In this document: piece after piece, positions 37,075 to 48,037 of the stretch
Position numbering within the stretch: position 1 is the first letter of the stretch
Layout of the letters: the number at the start of each line of letters is the position of its first letter
Assembly (NCBI GenBank): GCA_963745665.1
Contig: CAVUYE010000002.1
Location: 1,984,001 to 2,048,000, forward strand
Length of the DNA stretch: 64,000 nt
Source: Bog-473 sp963745665
Lineage (GTDB): Bacteria; Actinomycetota; Acidimicrobiia; Acidimicrobiales; RAAP-2
Direction of reading: 5' to 3'
Translations under genes and position numbers: made by a program
The notes under the pieces: generated by a model
Databases searched by the model: none
Told to the model about the DNA's origin: nothing
The model's input: the letters and a program-made list of their open reading frames with translations, nothing else

Positions 37075-39120
37075 TCAGCCGGGGATGGAGGCGCGCAGGT
37101 CGGCAATCTCGTCGCGCAGGAGGGCCGCCTCCTCGTAGCGGAGCTCGGCGGCGGCGGCCTTCATCTCGGCCTCCAGCTGGCTCATGAGCTCCATCGCCTG
37201 CGCCGGGGTCGAGGCATCGCCGTCGGCCAGCAGCGCCGGCCGTTGGTTGCCGCGGACGGCGGCGTTCTTGCGCACCTCCGCCCGGCTGCGCCCGGCCGTG
37301 ACCGAGCGGCCCCCACCGCCCGACCCGCGCAGGCGCTCGAGGATGTCGGTCACCGACTTGCGGATGGTCTGCGGGTTGATGCCGTGCTCCTTGTTGTACG
37401 CGATCTGCACCTCGCGGCGACGCTGGGTCACCGAGACCGCCTCGCGCATGGAATCGGTCACCGTATCGGCGTAGAGGACGACCACGCCGTCGACGTTGCG
37501 GGCGGCCCGGCCCATGGTCTGGATGAGTGAGGAGGCCGAGCGCAGGAAGCCCTCCTTGTCGGCGTCGAGGATGGCCACGAGGGCCACCTCGGGCAGGTCG
37601 AGGCCCTCCCGCAGGAGGTTGATGCCGACCAGCACGTCGATGGAGCCGAGCCGGAGCTCGCGCAGGATCTCGATGCGGGTGATGGTGTCGATGTCCGAGT
37701 GCAGGTACTGGACGCGCACGCCGGCGTCGGCCAGGTAGTCGGTGAGGTCCTCCGCCATCTTCTTGGTCAGCGTGGTCACCAGCACGCGCCCGCCGGCCTC
37801 GACCGTACGCCCGATCCGGGCCAGCAGGTCGTCCACCTGTCCTTTGGTGGGCATGATCGTGACCTCGGGGTCGACCAGCCCTGTGGGGCGGATGACCTGC
37901 TCCACCACCTGCTCGGAGTGCTCGAGCTCGAACGACCCCGGCGTGGCCGACACGAAGACGCACTGGGGGACCCGCGCCACGAACTCCTCGAAGCGCAGCG
38001 GCCGGTTGTCCTTGGCCGAGGGGAGCCGGAAGCCGTGCTCGACGAGCACGTCCTTGCGGGAGCGGTCACCGGCGTACTGCCCGTGCAGCTGCGGCACGGC
38101 GACGTGGCTCTCGTCGATCACGCAGAGGTAGTCCTTCGGGAAGAAGTCGAGCAGCGTGAAGGGCGTCTCGCCCGGGGCGCGGCCGTCGAGGTGGCGGCTG
38201 TAGTTCTCCACGCCCGAGCACACGCCGGTCTCGGCCAGCATCTCGAGGTCGTGCTCGGTGCGCACCCGGAGCCGCTGGGCCTCGAGCAGCTTGCCCTCCT
38301 TCTCGAACTCCTGGAGGCGCTCCCGCAGCTCCACCTCGATGGTGCCGACGGCGCGCTGGATGATGTCGTCGCCGGTGACGTAGTGCGTGGCGGCGTAGAC
38401 GGCCACGTCCTCCATCTCCTCCCCCATCTCGCCGGTCAGCACGTCGAAGGGGACGATGCGATCGACCGTGTCGCCGAAGAGCTCGACCCGCAGCGCCTGC
38501 TCCTCGTAGGCCGGGTGGATCTCCACCGTGTCCCCCCGGGCCCGGAAGGTGCCCCGGACGAGGTTGACGTCGTTGCGGGCGTACTGCAGGTCGACCAGGC
38601 GGCGCAGCATGTCGCGCTGGTCCACCTGCTCGCCCACCGCGATGCCGAGGATGCGGTCGCGGTACTCGTCGGGCGACCCCAGGCCGTAGATGCAGGACAC
38701 CGAGGCCACGACGATCACGTCGCGTCGCATGAGGAGGGAGGACGTGGTGGCGTGGCGCAGGCGGTCGATCTCGTCGTTGATGGACGAGTCCTTCTCTATG
38801 TAGGTGTCCGTCGTCGGCAGGTACGCCTCGGGCTGGTAGTAGTCGTAGTACGAGACGAAGAACTCGACGCGGTTCTTCGGGAAGAGGTCCCGCAATTCCG
38901 AGGAGAGCTGGGCCGCCAGCGACTTGTTGGGCTCGATGATGAGCGTCGGCCGCTGGACCTGCTCGATCATCCAGGCGATGGTCGCCGTCTTGCCCGAGCC
39001 GGTGATGCCCTGCAGCGTCTGGTACGGGTCGCCGCGGCGGACGCCGTGGGCCAGGGCGGTGATGGCCGTGGGCTGGTCACCCGAGGGCTGGAAGGGAGAA
39101 ACGACCTCGAATTCGGGCAT
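37075..39120 (-). CDS. uvrB: UvrABC system protein B
   Basis: The 681-aa protein has Walker A in QGITGSGKTATIAWM and the beta-hairpin FFVSYYDYYQPEAYLPTTDTYIEKD. Helicase motifs include VFVSATPGSFE and QTMGRAARNVDG, and a C-terminal UVR motif (SQLEAEMKAAAAELRYEEAA) binds UvrC. It verifies damage and holds the incision complex. TAGCCT lies 9 nt upstream of the ATG. It follows coaE in a common actinobacterial order. Intact. Confidence 0.97.
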   Translation of the reverse strand: MPEFEVVSPFQPSGDQPTAITALAHGVRRGDPYQTLQGITGSGKTATIAWMIEQVQRPTLIIEPNKSLAAQLSSELRDLFPKNRVEFFVSYYDYYQPEAYLPTTDTYIEKDSSINDEIDRLRHATTSSLLMRRDVIVVASVSCIYGLGSPDEYRDRILGIAVGEQVDQRDMLRRLVDLQYARNDVNLVRGTFRARGDTVEIHPAYEEQALRVELFGDTVDRIVPFDVLTGEMGEEMEDVAVYAATHYVTGDDIIQRAVGTIEVELRERLQEFEKEGKLLEAQRLRVRTEHDLEMLAETGVCSGVENYSRHLDGRAPGETPFTLLDFFPKDYLCVIDESHVAVPQLHGQYAGDRSRKDVLVEHGFRLPSAKDNRPLRFEEFVARVPQCVFVSATPGSFELEHSEQVVEQVIRPTGLVDPEVTIMPTKGQVDDLLARIGRTVEAGGRVLVTTLTKKMAEDLTDYLADAGVRVQYLHSDIDTITRIEILRELRLGSIDVLVGINLLREGLDLPEVALVAILDADKEGFLRSASSLIQTMGRAARNVDGVVVLYADTVTDSMREAVSVTQRRREVQIAYNKEHGINPQTIRKSVTDILERLRGSGGGGRSVTAGRSRAEVRKNAAVRGNQRPALLADGDASTPAQAMELMSQLEAEMKAAAAELRYEEAALLRDEIADLRASIPG

Positions 39121-39175
39121 GTCCCACCGAGGCTACCTGGGGGGTGTGACGGATCAGGCGTGGCCAGGCAACGGG

Positions 39176-39796
39176 TCAGGCGTGCTCACCCTGAGCCGCC
39201 GCGGCCGCCTGCAGCCAGTCCCACAGCTTCGCCACCTCGACGTCGAGCGCGGCGCGGTCACCCGAGTTGTCGAGGACGTAGTCGGCCTCCTTGACCCGCT
39301 CTTCCCGCGAGATCTGCGACCGCATGCGCGCCTCGGCATCGGCCCGGTCGAAGCCGCGCTGGGTCAGCAGCCGCTCCAACGCCACGTCCCTCGGGCTGTC
39401 CACGACGACGACCTTGTGCAGCTTGACCGTCTCGCGGTGCAGGGCGGTCAGGAGCGGGATGGCGAGGACCACGATGTCGTCGGTGTCGGCCAAGGCGTCA
39501 CGGGCCTGAATCATGGCGATGCCGATGGCCGGGTGCGTGATGGCGTTGAGCTCCAGCCGGGTCTCCTCGTCGGCGAAGGCCACCGCGGCCAGGGCCTTGC
39601 GGTCGATGGTCCCGTCTGCGGCCAGGATGCCGGGCCCGAAGCGGTCGATCAGCGGCTGGTAGGCCGGCCCGCCGGGGGCCACGACGTCGCGGGCCACCTG
39701 GTCGGCGTCGATCAGGACGGCGCCCCGCTCCACCAGGAGGTCGGCCACCGCCGACTTCCCCGAACCGATGCCGCCCGTCAGGCCGACGGCCAGCAT
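39176..39796 (-). CDS. coaE: Dephospho-CoA kinase
   Basis: The 206-aa P-loop kinase has VGLTGGIGSGKSAVADLL at the start, LIDADQVARDVVAPG (catalytic Asp) and the late RMRSQISREERVKEADYVLDNSG lid region. It phosphorylates the 3' hydroxyl of dephospho-CoA. The ATG at 39796 shares one base with the stop of the upstream methyltransferase (TGATG), so the two are coupled. Confidence 0.94.
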   Translation of the reverse strand: MLAVGLTGGIGSGKSAVADLLVERGAVLIDADQVARDVVAPGGPAYQPLIDRFGPGILAADGTIDRKALAAVAFADEETRLELNAITHPAIGIAMIQARDALADTDDIVVLAIPLLTALHRETVKLHKVVVVDSPRDVALERLLTQRGFDRADAEARMRSQISREERVKEADYVLDNSGDRAALDVEVAKLWDWLQAAAAAQGEHA

Positions 39797-40632
39797 CAGC
39801 CCAAGCGCGCCCGGCGGGGGGCCCGGACCACCGCGAAGAGGACGAGCGTCGTGTCGTCGAGCTCGTCGGTGACGAACCAGTCGTCGGCCGTGATGCCGGT
39901 GGCGCCGCCCGAGTCCTCCCGGGCGATCAGCTTGTAGGCCAGCGGCAGCAACCTGGTGTAGGACCACACGTACCACGAGCGCGGCACGCGGTGGCGCAGG
40001 TCGAACACGTCGAGCCCGAGGAGCTTGTTGGCCTTGACCCGGCGGGCGGCCAGGTCGGCCTTCACGTGCGGCGCGGCGTCGACACCGCCCAGCCACACGT
40101 CGTCGAAGTGGCGCTCCAGCATCGACCGGAACTCGTCCCGCTCGAAGAGGTGGAGGTGGAAGGGGTTCTCGAAGTCGGCGGGTTTGTTGGGCGTCAGCAC
40201 GCAACCGACGCCGTCGTCCCTGAGCACGCGGGCCATCTCGGCCACGTGGGGTTCGGGGTCGGTGAAGTGCTCGATGAGGTGCGATGAGCAGACCCCGTCG
40301 AAGCTGCCCGTCAGGAGGCCGAGCCCGAGGGCATTCATCTGGGCCACCCGGAGACCTTCGGGCCCGTAGCGGCCGATGGCCGTGGCGGCGGCCTCGGACG
40401 AGTAGTCCACCCCGACCACCTCGCGCCCGGCGCTCAGGAAGCGGGCCGACTCGAAGCCCTGGCCGCAGCCGATGTCGAGGACACGGCCCTGGCCGATCCG
40501 GTCGAGTACGGCCCGGTAGCCCGCCTCGTGGAGTGCCAGGAGGGAGTCCGGGGTCACACCCTGCTGTGGCCGCTCGCCCGTCAGCCGGCTCTTGGTGCTG
40601 GTCACCACGGACGCTCTCCCTTCGTGTGACAC
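39796..40632 (-). CDS. Class I SAM-dependent methyltransferase
   Basis: The 278-aa protein has SAM motif I in VLDIGCGQGFESARFL, the acidic motif II EVVGVDYSSEAA and CSSHLIEHFTDPEPHV, followed by LRDDGVGCVLTPN. The style is Methyltransf_11/UbiE-like. Its neighbours (AftD-like transferase, divergent, 50 bp away) suggest an envelope-glycan or lipid substrate, which is inference. It is coupled to coaE. Confidence 0.85.
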   Translation of the reverse strand: MSHEGRASVVTSTKSRLTGERPQQGVTPDSLLALHEAGYRAVLDRIGQGRVLDIGCGQGFESARFLSAGREVVGVDYSSEAAATAIGRYGPEGLRVAQMNALGLGLLTGSFDGVCSSHLIEHFTDPEPHVAEMARVLRDDGVGCVLTPNKPADFENPFHLHLFERDEFRSMLERHFDDVWLGGVDAAPHVKADLAARRVKANKLLGLDVFDLRHRVPRSWYVWSYTRLLPLAYKLIAREDSGGATGITADDWFVTDELDDTTLVLFAVVRAPRRARLG

Positions 40633-40682
40633 TCCGGGGTGCCGCTGGCTGCTTACACTACCCGGCGACCTTCCCCCCCTTC

Positions 40683-43600
40683 ATGACCACGTCCACCACT
40701 GTCACCGCCCCCCGGGGGCGGCACGCGGCCCCCCGGCCGGCGCGGGCGATCGGGAACCGCTGGTGGTGGATCGGCGGGGCCGTCGTCCTGGCCGCCTTCG
40801 CCTACGTGCCCCTCCTGGCGGTGCGCCCGGGCGTCGTCACCCCGGACACCAAGACGTACCTCTATCTCGACCCGCTGCGCTTCCTGAGCCAGGTCGCCTT
40901 CATGTGGAACCCCACGGTCGGCCTGGGGACGGTGACACACGAGTACCTCGGCTACCTGCTGCCGATGGGCCCGTTCTTCGCCGGCTTCCACCTTCTCGGC
41001 GTGCCCGTCTGGGTGGCCCAGCGGCTCTGGCTCGGCTCCATCCTCCTGGTCGCCGGTGTGGGCGTGCTGTACCTGTCGCGCATCCTCGGCCTCCGCGGGC
41101 CCGGGCCGACGGCGGCCGCGCTGGCCTACATGTTGTCGCCCTACTTCCTGCAGTACGCCGGCCGCATCTCGGTCATCCTGCTGCCGTGGGCGGGCCTGCC
41201 CTTCATGCTCGGGCTGACCATCGTCGCCCTGCGCCGGGGCGGCTGGCGCGAGCCGGCGCTGTTCGCCGTGGTGGTGGCCCTCGTCAGTGGCATCAACGCC
41301 AGCTCCATCATCTACGTCGGTGTGGCGCCGATCCTCTGGATCCTCTACGCCGTGGTCGTCCTGCGGGAGACGACGTGGCGTCATGCCGCGGCCACCGCGC
41401 TGCGCATCGGCGTGCTGACGCTCGGCGCCTGCCTGTGGTGGATGGCGGGCCTCGAAGTGGAGGCGGCCTACGGCGTCAACGTCCTCAAGTACACCGAGAC
41501 CGTCCCGTCGACGTCCGCCACCTCCAACGCGGCGGACATCTTCCGGGGCCTCGGCTACTGGTACTTCTACGGGTCCGACAACACGGGTCCCTGGACGACG
41601 GCTGCCGTCCGCTACACCCAGGACATCTGGCTGCTGGCCACCTCGTACGCCGTGCCCGTCCTCTCCCTGGTGGCCGCCGCCTTCGTCCGCTGGCGCGAGC
41701 GCGCCTTCTTCCTGATGCTGCTCTTCGTGGGGCTGATCCTGTCGGTCGGCCCCTTCCCGTTCTCGCATCCCACCGCCATCGGCGGCGTCCTGAAGTCCTT
41801 CATGACCGACACGACGGCCGGCCTGGCCCTCCGCTCGACCGACCGGGCCACGCCCCTGGTCCTGCTGGCGCTGTGCATGCTGCTGGGCAGCGGGCTGACA
41901 GCCCTGTGGTCGCGCTTCCACGTCGCCGGCTTCGTGACCGCGCTCCTCATCGCCGGGCTGGTGGTGGCGAACAACCCGTCGCTCTTCCTGGGTGACTTCA
42001 TCGCCAACAACTTCACGCAGCCGGCGTCGCTCCCCGCGTATCAGCTGGCCGCCATTGCGCATCTCAACGCCACGCACCCGGGCACGCGGGTGTTCGCCAT
42101 CCCCGGCAACGACTTCGCCGCCTACCGCTGGGGTGACACCGTCGACACCCCCCAATCGGCCTACCTGAACCGGGACTTCATCACCCGCGAGCAGCAGATC
42201 ATGGGGTCCATCGCCACCGCCGACACGCTCTACGCCACCGACGGCCCGCTCCAGGACGGGACGGCGAACCTGAACGCCCTGGCCCCCATGTCTCGGTTGA
42301 TGGGCGCCGGGGACCTGATGGTCGAGTACGACCAGCAGTACGAGCGCTACGGGGTGCCCCAGCCCCAGCTCCTCGCGCTCGCGCTCCTGCAGACGCCGCT
42401 GGGGCTGACCGACCCGATCTCCTTCGGCACGCCGCGGCCCAACATCTCGCAGGACTCGACCCTGAACGAGCAGGACCTGTCGGTGCAGGGGAACGTGGGC
42501 TGGCCCTCCCCCATCGTCACGTACACAGTGCCCGACCCCCGGGCCATGGTCCGGGCCGAGTCCGACACGGGCGCTGTCGTGATGGAGGGCGACGCCACCG
42601 GGCTCAACAACCTGGCCGGCCTCGGGCTGCTCAACACCGACAGCGCCATCTACTACGCCGGCACACTGGCCACGAAGCCGGCCCAGGCCCAGCTGCAGAC
42701 GCTGGCCAACCAGGGCGCCCAGCTCGTGCTGACCGACACCAACCGCAAGGAGGCCTTCCGCTGGGACACGCTGACGGCCAACTCGGGCTACACCGAGACG
42801 CCGAGCGACGACCCGGCCAAGACCGACCAGAGCGACAGCCCGGTCGAGCTTTTCCCCGGCACGACCATCACGACCAAGTCCTACGCCACCTATGTCGGCG
42901 CCGTGAACGTGACGGCCAGCAGCTACGGCAACTCGGTCTCCTACACGCCCGAGGACCAGGCCTACAGCGCGATCGACGACAACTACGACACGGCCTGGAT
43001 CACAGGCACCTTCGTCCCGGACCCCAAGGGTGAGTGGTGGCAGTCGCAGTTCGCCGACCCGGTCAGCACCGACCACATCACCCTGGTGCAGCCCCAACGC
43101 GGCGACCGCTCACGCTGGGTCTCGGAGGTGACGCTCACCTTCGACGGCAAGAACCCGATGACGTACGACGCTGAACGCCTCGTCGCACGTCACCTCCGGA
43201 CAGATGCTCACCTTCCCCACCCAGACCTTCCACACGCTGCGCGTCACCATCGACTCGACCACGGACAACACGGCCCCGCCCGCCTCGGCCTCCGCGGTGG
43301 GCTTCTCCGAGGTCGAGATCCCGGGCCAGTCGGTGCGCCAGGTGATCCAGATGCCGACACAGATGCTGACCAGCCTCGGGTCCGCGTCGGCCGCCGACCG
43401 CCTCACCGTCGTCATGACACGCGAGCGCACCTCGCAGTACCCGCCGCGTAGCGACCCCGAGACGACGATCTCGCGCCAGTTCACCCTGCCGGCCGCCCGC
43501 ACCTTCACGCTGTCGGGCAGCGCCAGCCTGTCGGCGCTCATTCCCGACGACGAGGTGGACCGCCTGGTGGGCCGGACCACCACGTCGGCCAGCACGCTGC

Positions 43601-45321
43601 GCGACGCCTACTCGTCGGGCCGGCTGCCCGGTGACGTCCAGGCCACGGCGTCGGCCACGGTCGACGGGAACCCGGCCACGGCCTGGCAGCCGGGGCTCGG
43701 CACCAAGGCGCAGGTGGGCTCGACGCTGACCTACGACCTGGCCAAGCCCCGGGACCTGAGCGGGCTGGCCCTGCAGGTCATCGCCGACGGGCGCCACTCG
43801 GTCCCGACCTCGCTGACCATCGCCTCGGGCAACCAGGTGCGCAGCGTCACGCTGCCGCCGATCGCCGACAGCACCGTGCCCGGCGCGGTGACCACCGTCC
43901 CGCTCTCGTTCCCCGCGCTCAGCGGCTCGCACTTCGTCGTGACGTTCACCGGCGTGCATCCCGAGTACGCCGCCAACTACTACTCGGCCGGCCCGCTCGA
44001 GCTGCCGCTCGGCATCGCCGAAATCGGCTTCCCCGGCGTCACCGCGAACCGGACGCCGGCCACCCTGCCCGGCACGTGCGTCTCCAACCTGCTCACCATC
44101 GACGGCCAGCCGATCAGCGTCGCGGTGGTGGGTACAACGCAGCACGCCCTCGACGGCGGCGAGGCCCAGCTCGTCCCGTGCGGTCCCGACGCCAAGGGGA
44201 TCACGCTGAGCGCGGGGCCCCACGTCGTCGAGACGGCGGCCGGCCACAACCCGCCCTGCGCCAGCACGCCGACCACATGCACGGGGTGGAACATCGACCA
44301 GATCGCCCTCGACTCGGCGGCCGGCGGCGGCCCGGGGGCCGCCACCTTCCCGACGAGCGCCGGCACGCCCCAACTCCCGGCCACCCAGCCCGGGCCGGCG
44401 GCCACCGTGGCGCCGACGTCGGTGCACATCGACAGCCACGGGGCCGAGGTGACCGGCGCCACCGAGCCCTTCGAGCTCGTGCTCGGCCAGAGCGTCAACA
44501 AGGGCTGGCAGGCAGTGGCCACGCCGGGGCCGGGGGCGCCTTCGGGCTCCCGCGCCGTGGACCTGGGCCAGCCCCAGCTGGTCGACGGCTTCGCCAACGG
44601 CTGGCCGGTGACGGCCGCCGACCTGCACGTCCTCGGGGGCTCGAGCTTCACGGTCGAGCTGTCGTGGACCCCCCAGCGCGAGGTCTGGGCCGCTCTGGCC
44701 ATCTCCGGCGCCACCCTGCTCCTGTGCCTCGTCCTGGGCTTTCTGCCCCTGCGGGCCCGCCGCTGGGTCCGGGCGCGCCTGCCGCGCCGCCTGCGCGGCC
44801 CGGCCGGGCCAGAGGCGCCGGAGCGGCCGGCCGTGCCCTTCGACGCCGCCGTGCTCGCCCTGCCGGGCGCTCCGGCCCCCAAGGAACAGCGCCAGCGTGG
44901 CTGGCTGCGCTTCCCGCGGGCCCTCCTCATCGGGGCCGCCTGTGGGGCGGCCGCCCTGCTGGTCACTCCGCCGCGGGCAGGGCTCGTGGTCGCCGTCGCC
45001 GTCGTCCTGGGCCTCGTGGTCCCGTGGGGCCGCGCCCTGACCAGCCTGGCGGGGATCGCCGCCATCGTGGCGGGCTCCATCAACGTGGTGCAGGGCCAGA
45101 ACGTCCATCACGACCTGTCCGGCTCCGACTGGGCCGGGTCCTTCGTCAACGCGGGGAACCTCATCTGGCTCGGCGTGGTCCTCCTGCTGGCCGACGCCGT
45201 GATCGCCGCGCTGGGCCTCCGGGTACCCAAGCCGGTGGGACGGCGCCGGTTGCGGGCCCGGGCACCGAGCGACGTGCGCCCGCTCGAGAAGCCCCCGGTC
45301 ATCATCGGCATCGACGGCTGA
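40683..45321 (+). CDS. AftD-like alpha-(1->3)-arabinofuranosyltransferase family protein (DUF3367 type), with one +1 indel
   Basis: The gene encodes about 1545 aa once one extra base at about 43168 is removed (MTY then TLNASSHVTSGQM). The N-terminal third is polytopic GT-C type, with VRPGVVTPDTKTYLYLDP after TM1 holding the likely catalytic acid. Large periplasmic parts carry carbohydrate-binding-like modules (SYGNSVSYTPEDQAYSAID, VDGNPATAWQPGLG). Further TM helices lie near the C-terminus (AALAISGATLLLCLVLGFLPL). Mycobacterial AftD has this layout and branches arabinan using decaprenyl-phosphoarabinose. The acceptor here is unknown. Confidence 0.82.
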
Positions 45322-45357
45322 GCGGGCTCCGCGCCCCGCTGCCCAGACCCGGCGCGC

Positions 45358-46569
45358 TCAGCGCCCCGGCATGGTCTCCTCGGCCAGCGCCTCGAGGGCG
45401 CGGCGGGCGGTGGCGTCCCAGGTGAACCAGCGCGCCCGGGAAAGAGCGCCCTTGGCCAGCCGGCTGCGCAGCACGTCGTCGCCCAGCACGCGGCCGAGCG
45501 CGCCGGCCAGGTCGTCCAGGTCCTGCACCAGCAGGCCCGACTCGCCGTCGATCACGGCGTCGGCGTGGCCGGCGATGGCCGTGGCCACGGCCGGGGTGCC
45601 GCAGGCCGCCGCCTCGGTCAGGGTCATGCCCCATCCCTCGCGCTGCGAGCTGCTCGCCACGACCCAGGCCCGGCGATACCAGGCGACGAGCTCCGCGTCG
45701 TCCACGTGCCCGGGCAGGCTGACCCAGTCGGTGGCACGGAGCTGCCGGCGCAGCGCCTCGAGGGCGGGCCGCCCGTACCCCTCGCCGACGATGACAGCCT
45801 GCAGGTCGGGCTGGTCCTTCTTCACCTCGGCCAGCGCCCGGAGCAGCGCGTCGAACCGCTTCACCGGCACCAGCCGGCCCACGGCCACCACCAGCGGCAC
45901 GGGCGAGCGCTGGCCACCCGGTGTGTAGCGGTCGTCCACCCCGGGTGGGGCCACAGTCACCCGCTCGCGGCGCAGCCCCAGCAGGTCCACGATCTCGTCG
46001 CGTGACGAGTCGGACAACGTCACGATGCGGCTCGAGCGGTAGAAGCGCGGCGCGATGCGCTGCTCGGCCAAGTTCCCCAGGCGCGCCAGCGTCGGTGGGA
46101 GGACCATGCCCCACATCTCTGCGTGCACGTGGTGCAGGAAGACCACCCGCGGCCCGCGGTACCAGATCGGCGACAGGAAGGGCATGCCGTTCCAGATCTC
46201 GACGAGGGCGTCGCCGGGGCGGTTCCCCATGCGGATGCCTTCCCAGGCCGCGCCCGGGAACACGGCGTAGCGGCCGGCCTGGCGCAGCACCCGGTAGCCG
46301 TCCCGGGTCAGCGCGGCCGGCGCACCGGGCACGGCCGAGGTGCGGAAGGTGACGTCGAGGCCGGCGGCGGCCCAGTGGGAGGCGATCTTGTGGGCGTGCA
46401 GCTCGGAGCCGCCCGCCTCCGGGTCGTCGAGGTCGCGCCAGGCGACGAAGTGGATGCGCCGGAGGCCGGCCTCGGCTGCGATAGAGGCCAGGCCGTCGGA
46501 TTCGGCGGGCCCGGCTTCGTGGGGCTCCCCCTCGGGCGTGGCCGCTGCCGGCCGCAGGTCGTCACCCAT
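45358..46569 (-). CDS. Family 4 glycosyltransferase
   Basis: The 403-aa GT-B protein has RRIHFVAWRDLDDPEAGGSE near the start, HHVHAEMWGMVL, and the donor-binding VVAVGRLVPVKRFDALL and SSSQREGWGMTLTEAAACG (EX7E region). It is likely to add a sugar to a lipid-linked envelope glycan. Its ATG overlaps the flippase stop by 8 nt, so it is the last gene of a three-gene operon. Confidence 0.9.
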   Translation of the reverse strand: MGDDLRPAAATPEGEPHEAGPAESDGLASIAAEAGLRRIHFVAWRDLDDPEAGGSELHAHKIASHWAAAGLDVTFRTSAVPGAPAALTRDGYRVLRQAGRYAVFPGAAWEGIRMGNRPGDALVEIWNGMPFLSPIWYRGPRVVFLHHVHAEMWGMVLPPTLARLGNLAEQRIAPRFYRSSRIVTLSDSSRDEIVDLLGLRRERVTVAPPGVDDRYTPGGQRSPVPLVVAVGRLVPVKRFDALLRALAEVKKDQPDLQAVIVGEGYGRPALEALRRQLRATDWVSLPGHVDDAELVAWYRRAWVVASSSQREGWGMTLTEAAACGTPAVATAIAGHADAVIDGESGLLVQDLDDLAGALGRVLGDDVLRSRLAKGALSRARWFTWDATARRALEALAEETMPGR

Positions 46570-48037
46570 CTGGTGAGGTTACTGCGACGACCTGCCCTGA
46601 TCGTCGGATCCTGTGCACGATGACGAACCCGCATGTGATCACGAGCAGCACCGCCGCTTGCACCACCACGTCCACCCACGCGGTCGCCCGCGGCGCCCCG
46701 TGCACTGACAGGACGGCCAGCGTGAGGGCGATGGCGCCACCCACCAAGACGTAAACCACCCAGCGCCGGCCGACGGCAAGCAGGTACATCGTCAGCACCA
46801 CCGAGACGCTCAGCATGATCATGGCGAACACCAGGGGTGCCAGCGCGTCGGCGGCGGACGTGTAGTCGTGGTGGAAGAAGATCTGCAGGAACTGCTCGGG
46901 CGCCTCGACGGCGATCGCGAGCAGCAGTGCCGACGGGATGGCCAGCAGCAACAAGACAACGGCGAGCTGGCGCAGCGCGTGGCCGCCCTGGCGCCAGCGG
47001 ATGGCGGCCTCGGGGAGCAGGTAGCCGCCCAGCACAACGGCCCCGAAGACGATGGCCTTGCTCGTGACCGACACCGCGGCGTAGGCGCCGCTGTGCGTGG
47101 GGTTGTCCCGGCCGACCACCAGCACGTCGATGTTCTGGAGCACCGCCACCATCGACAGGCAGACGGAAGCCACGACCAGGTCGACCACGACCGTGCGGCG
47201 CACGGACTGCTGCCCGCTGAGCAACGGGTCGGAGCGCAGCGCCGCCACCCAGCTGCGGGCCTTGGGCAGGCGGGGTGCCCGACCGTCCGACCAGGCCCGT
47301 ACCGAGGCCCAGCGGGCGTGGGTGGTCGCCGCCATCTCGCCGATGAGCACGCCGACCGCCGCCCCCGAAGGGCCGTAACCGGCCGCCACCAGAGCCACGA
47401 CGGCCACGACGCGGAAGACGGACTCCACCACCAGGTTGGCCGCCAGCGGCCGGTAAGCCCGGTGCGCCTGCAGAAGGCCCCGGTCCAGCGAGAGCAGGAC
47501 GAAGAAGGCGGCGGCCGTCAGGATCGCCGCAATGCCGATGCCACTTTGCTGGTTGAGCAGCACGGCCCCGGCGTGCCGGCTGGCGAAGATGATGACCGCC
47601 CAGACGATGACCACAAGGGTGCCCTGGCGGTGCACCCGCCCGGCCCAGCGCCGTACCAGATGTCCGTTGCCGTCCTCCTGCCAGACGGTGACGCGCCGCA
47701 CCACGGCGACCACCACGGCCGAACCGGGCATGGAGAGGATGAGGAAGAGGCCCGTCAGCTGGTTGAGGACGCCGTAGCTGTGGGGCGAGAGCAGCCGGGC
47801 CAGCGCGACCGTCAGAACGACGCTGGCCGCGTTGGTCAGGACGCCGGCGGCGGCCAGGGGGCCGGCCTGCAGGAGGCCCGTCCGCATCGACTCGACGCCC
47901 GGATGCGCCTCGTCGTCGAGCAGCAGCTCAGCTCCGAGATTCGGCCCGATCGCATTAGGGGCCAGGGCCATGGCGGCGGGCACCGCCTCTACGGCGACCT
48001 CGGCCGCGGGGGTGTCCGCGACCTCGGGGTCGTTCAC
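46562..48037 (-). CDS. MOP/Wzx-like polysaccharide flippase
   Basis: The 491-aa integral membrane protein has about 12-14 hydrophobic segments. It begins with an acidic Ala-rich cytoplasmic tail, then GPLAAAGVLTNAASVVLTVALA and ARLLSPHSYGVLNQLTGLF, typical of polysaccharide biosynthesis exporters. It would flip undecaprenyl-linked glycan across the membrane. The GTG start overlaps the stop of the SGNH gene (GTGA). Confidence 0.85.
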   Translation of the reverse strand: MNDPEVADTPAAEVAVEAVPAAMALAPNAIGPNLGAELLLDDEAHPGVESMRTGLLQAGPLAAAGVLTNAASVVLTVALARLLSPHSYGVLNQLTGLFLILSMPGSAVVVAVVRRVTVWQEDGNGHLVRRWAGRVHRQGTLVVIVWAVIIFASRHAGAVLLNQQSGIGIAAILTAAAFFVLLSLDRGLLQAHRAYRPLAANLVVESVFRVVAVVALVAAGYGPSGAAVGVLIGEMAATTHARWASVRAWSDGRAPRLPKARSWVAALRSDPLLSGQQSVRRTVVVDLVVASVCLSMVAVLQNIDVLVVGRDNPTHSGAYAAVSVTSKAIVFGAVVLGGYLLPEAAIRWRQGGHALRQLAVVLLLLAIPSALLLAIAVEAPEQFLQIFFHHDYTSAADALAPLVFAMIMLSVSVVLTMYLLAVGRRWVVYVLVGGAIALTLAVLSVHGAPRATAWVDVVVQAAVLLVITCGFVIVHRIRRSGQVVAVTSPDG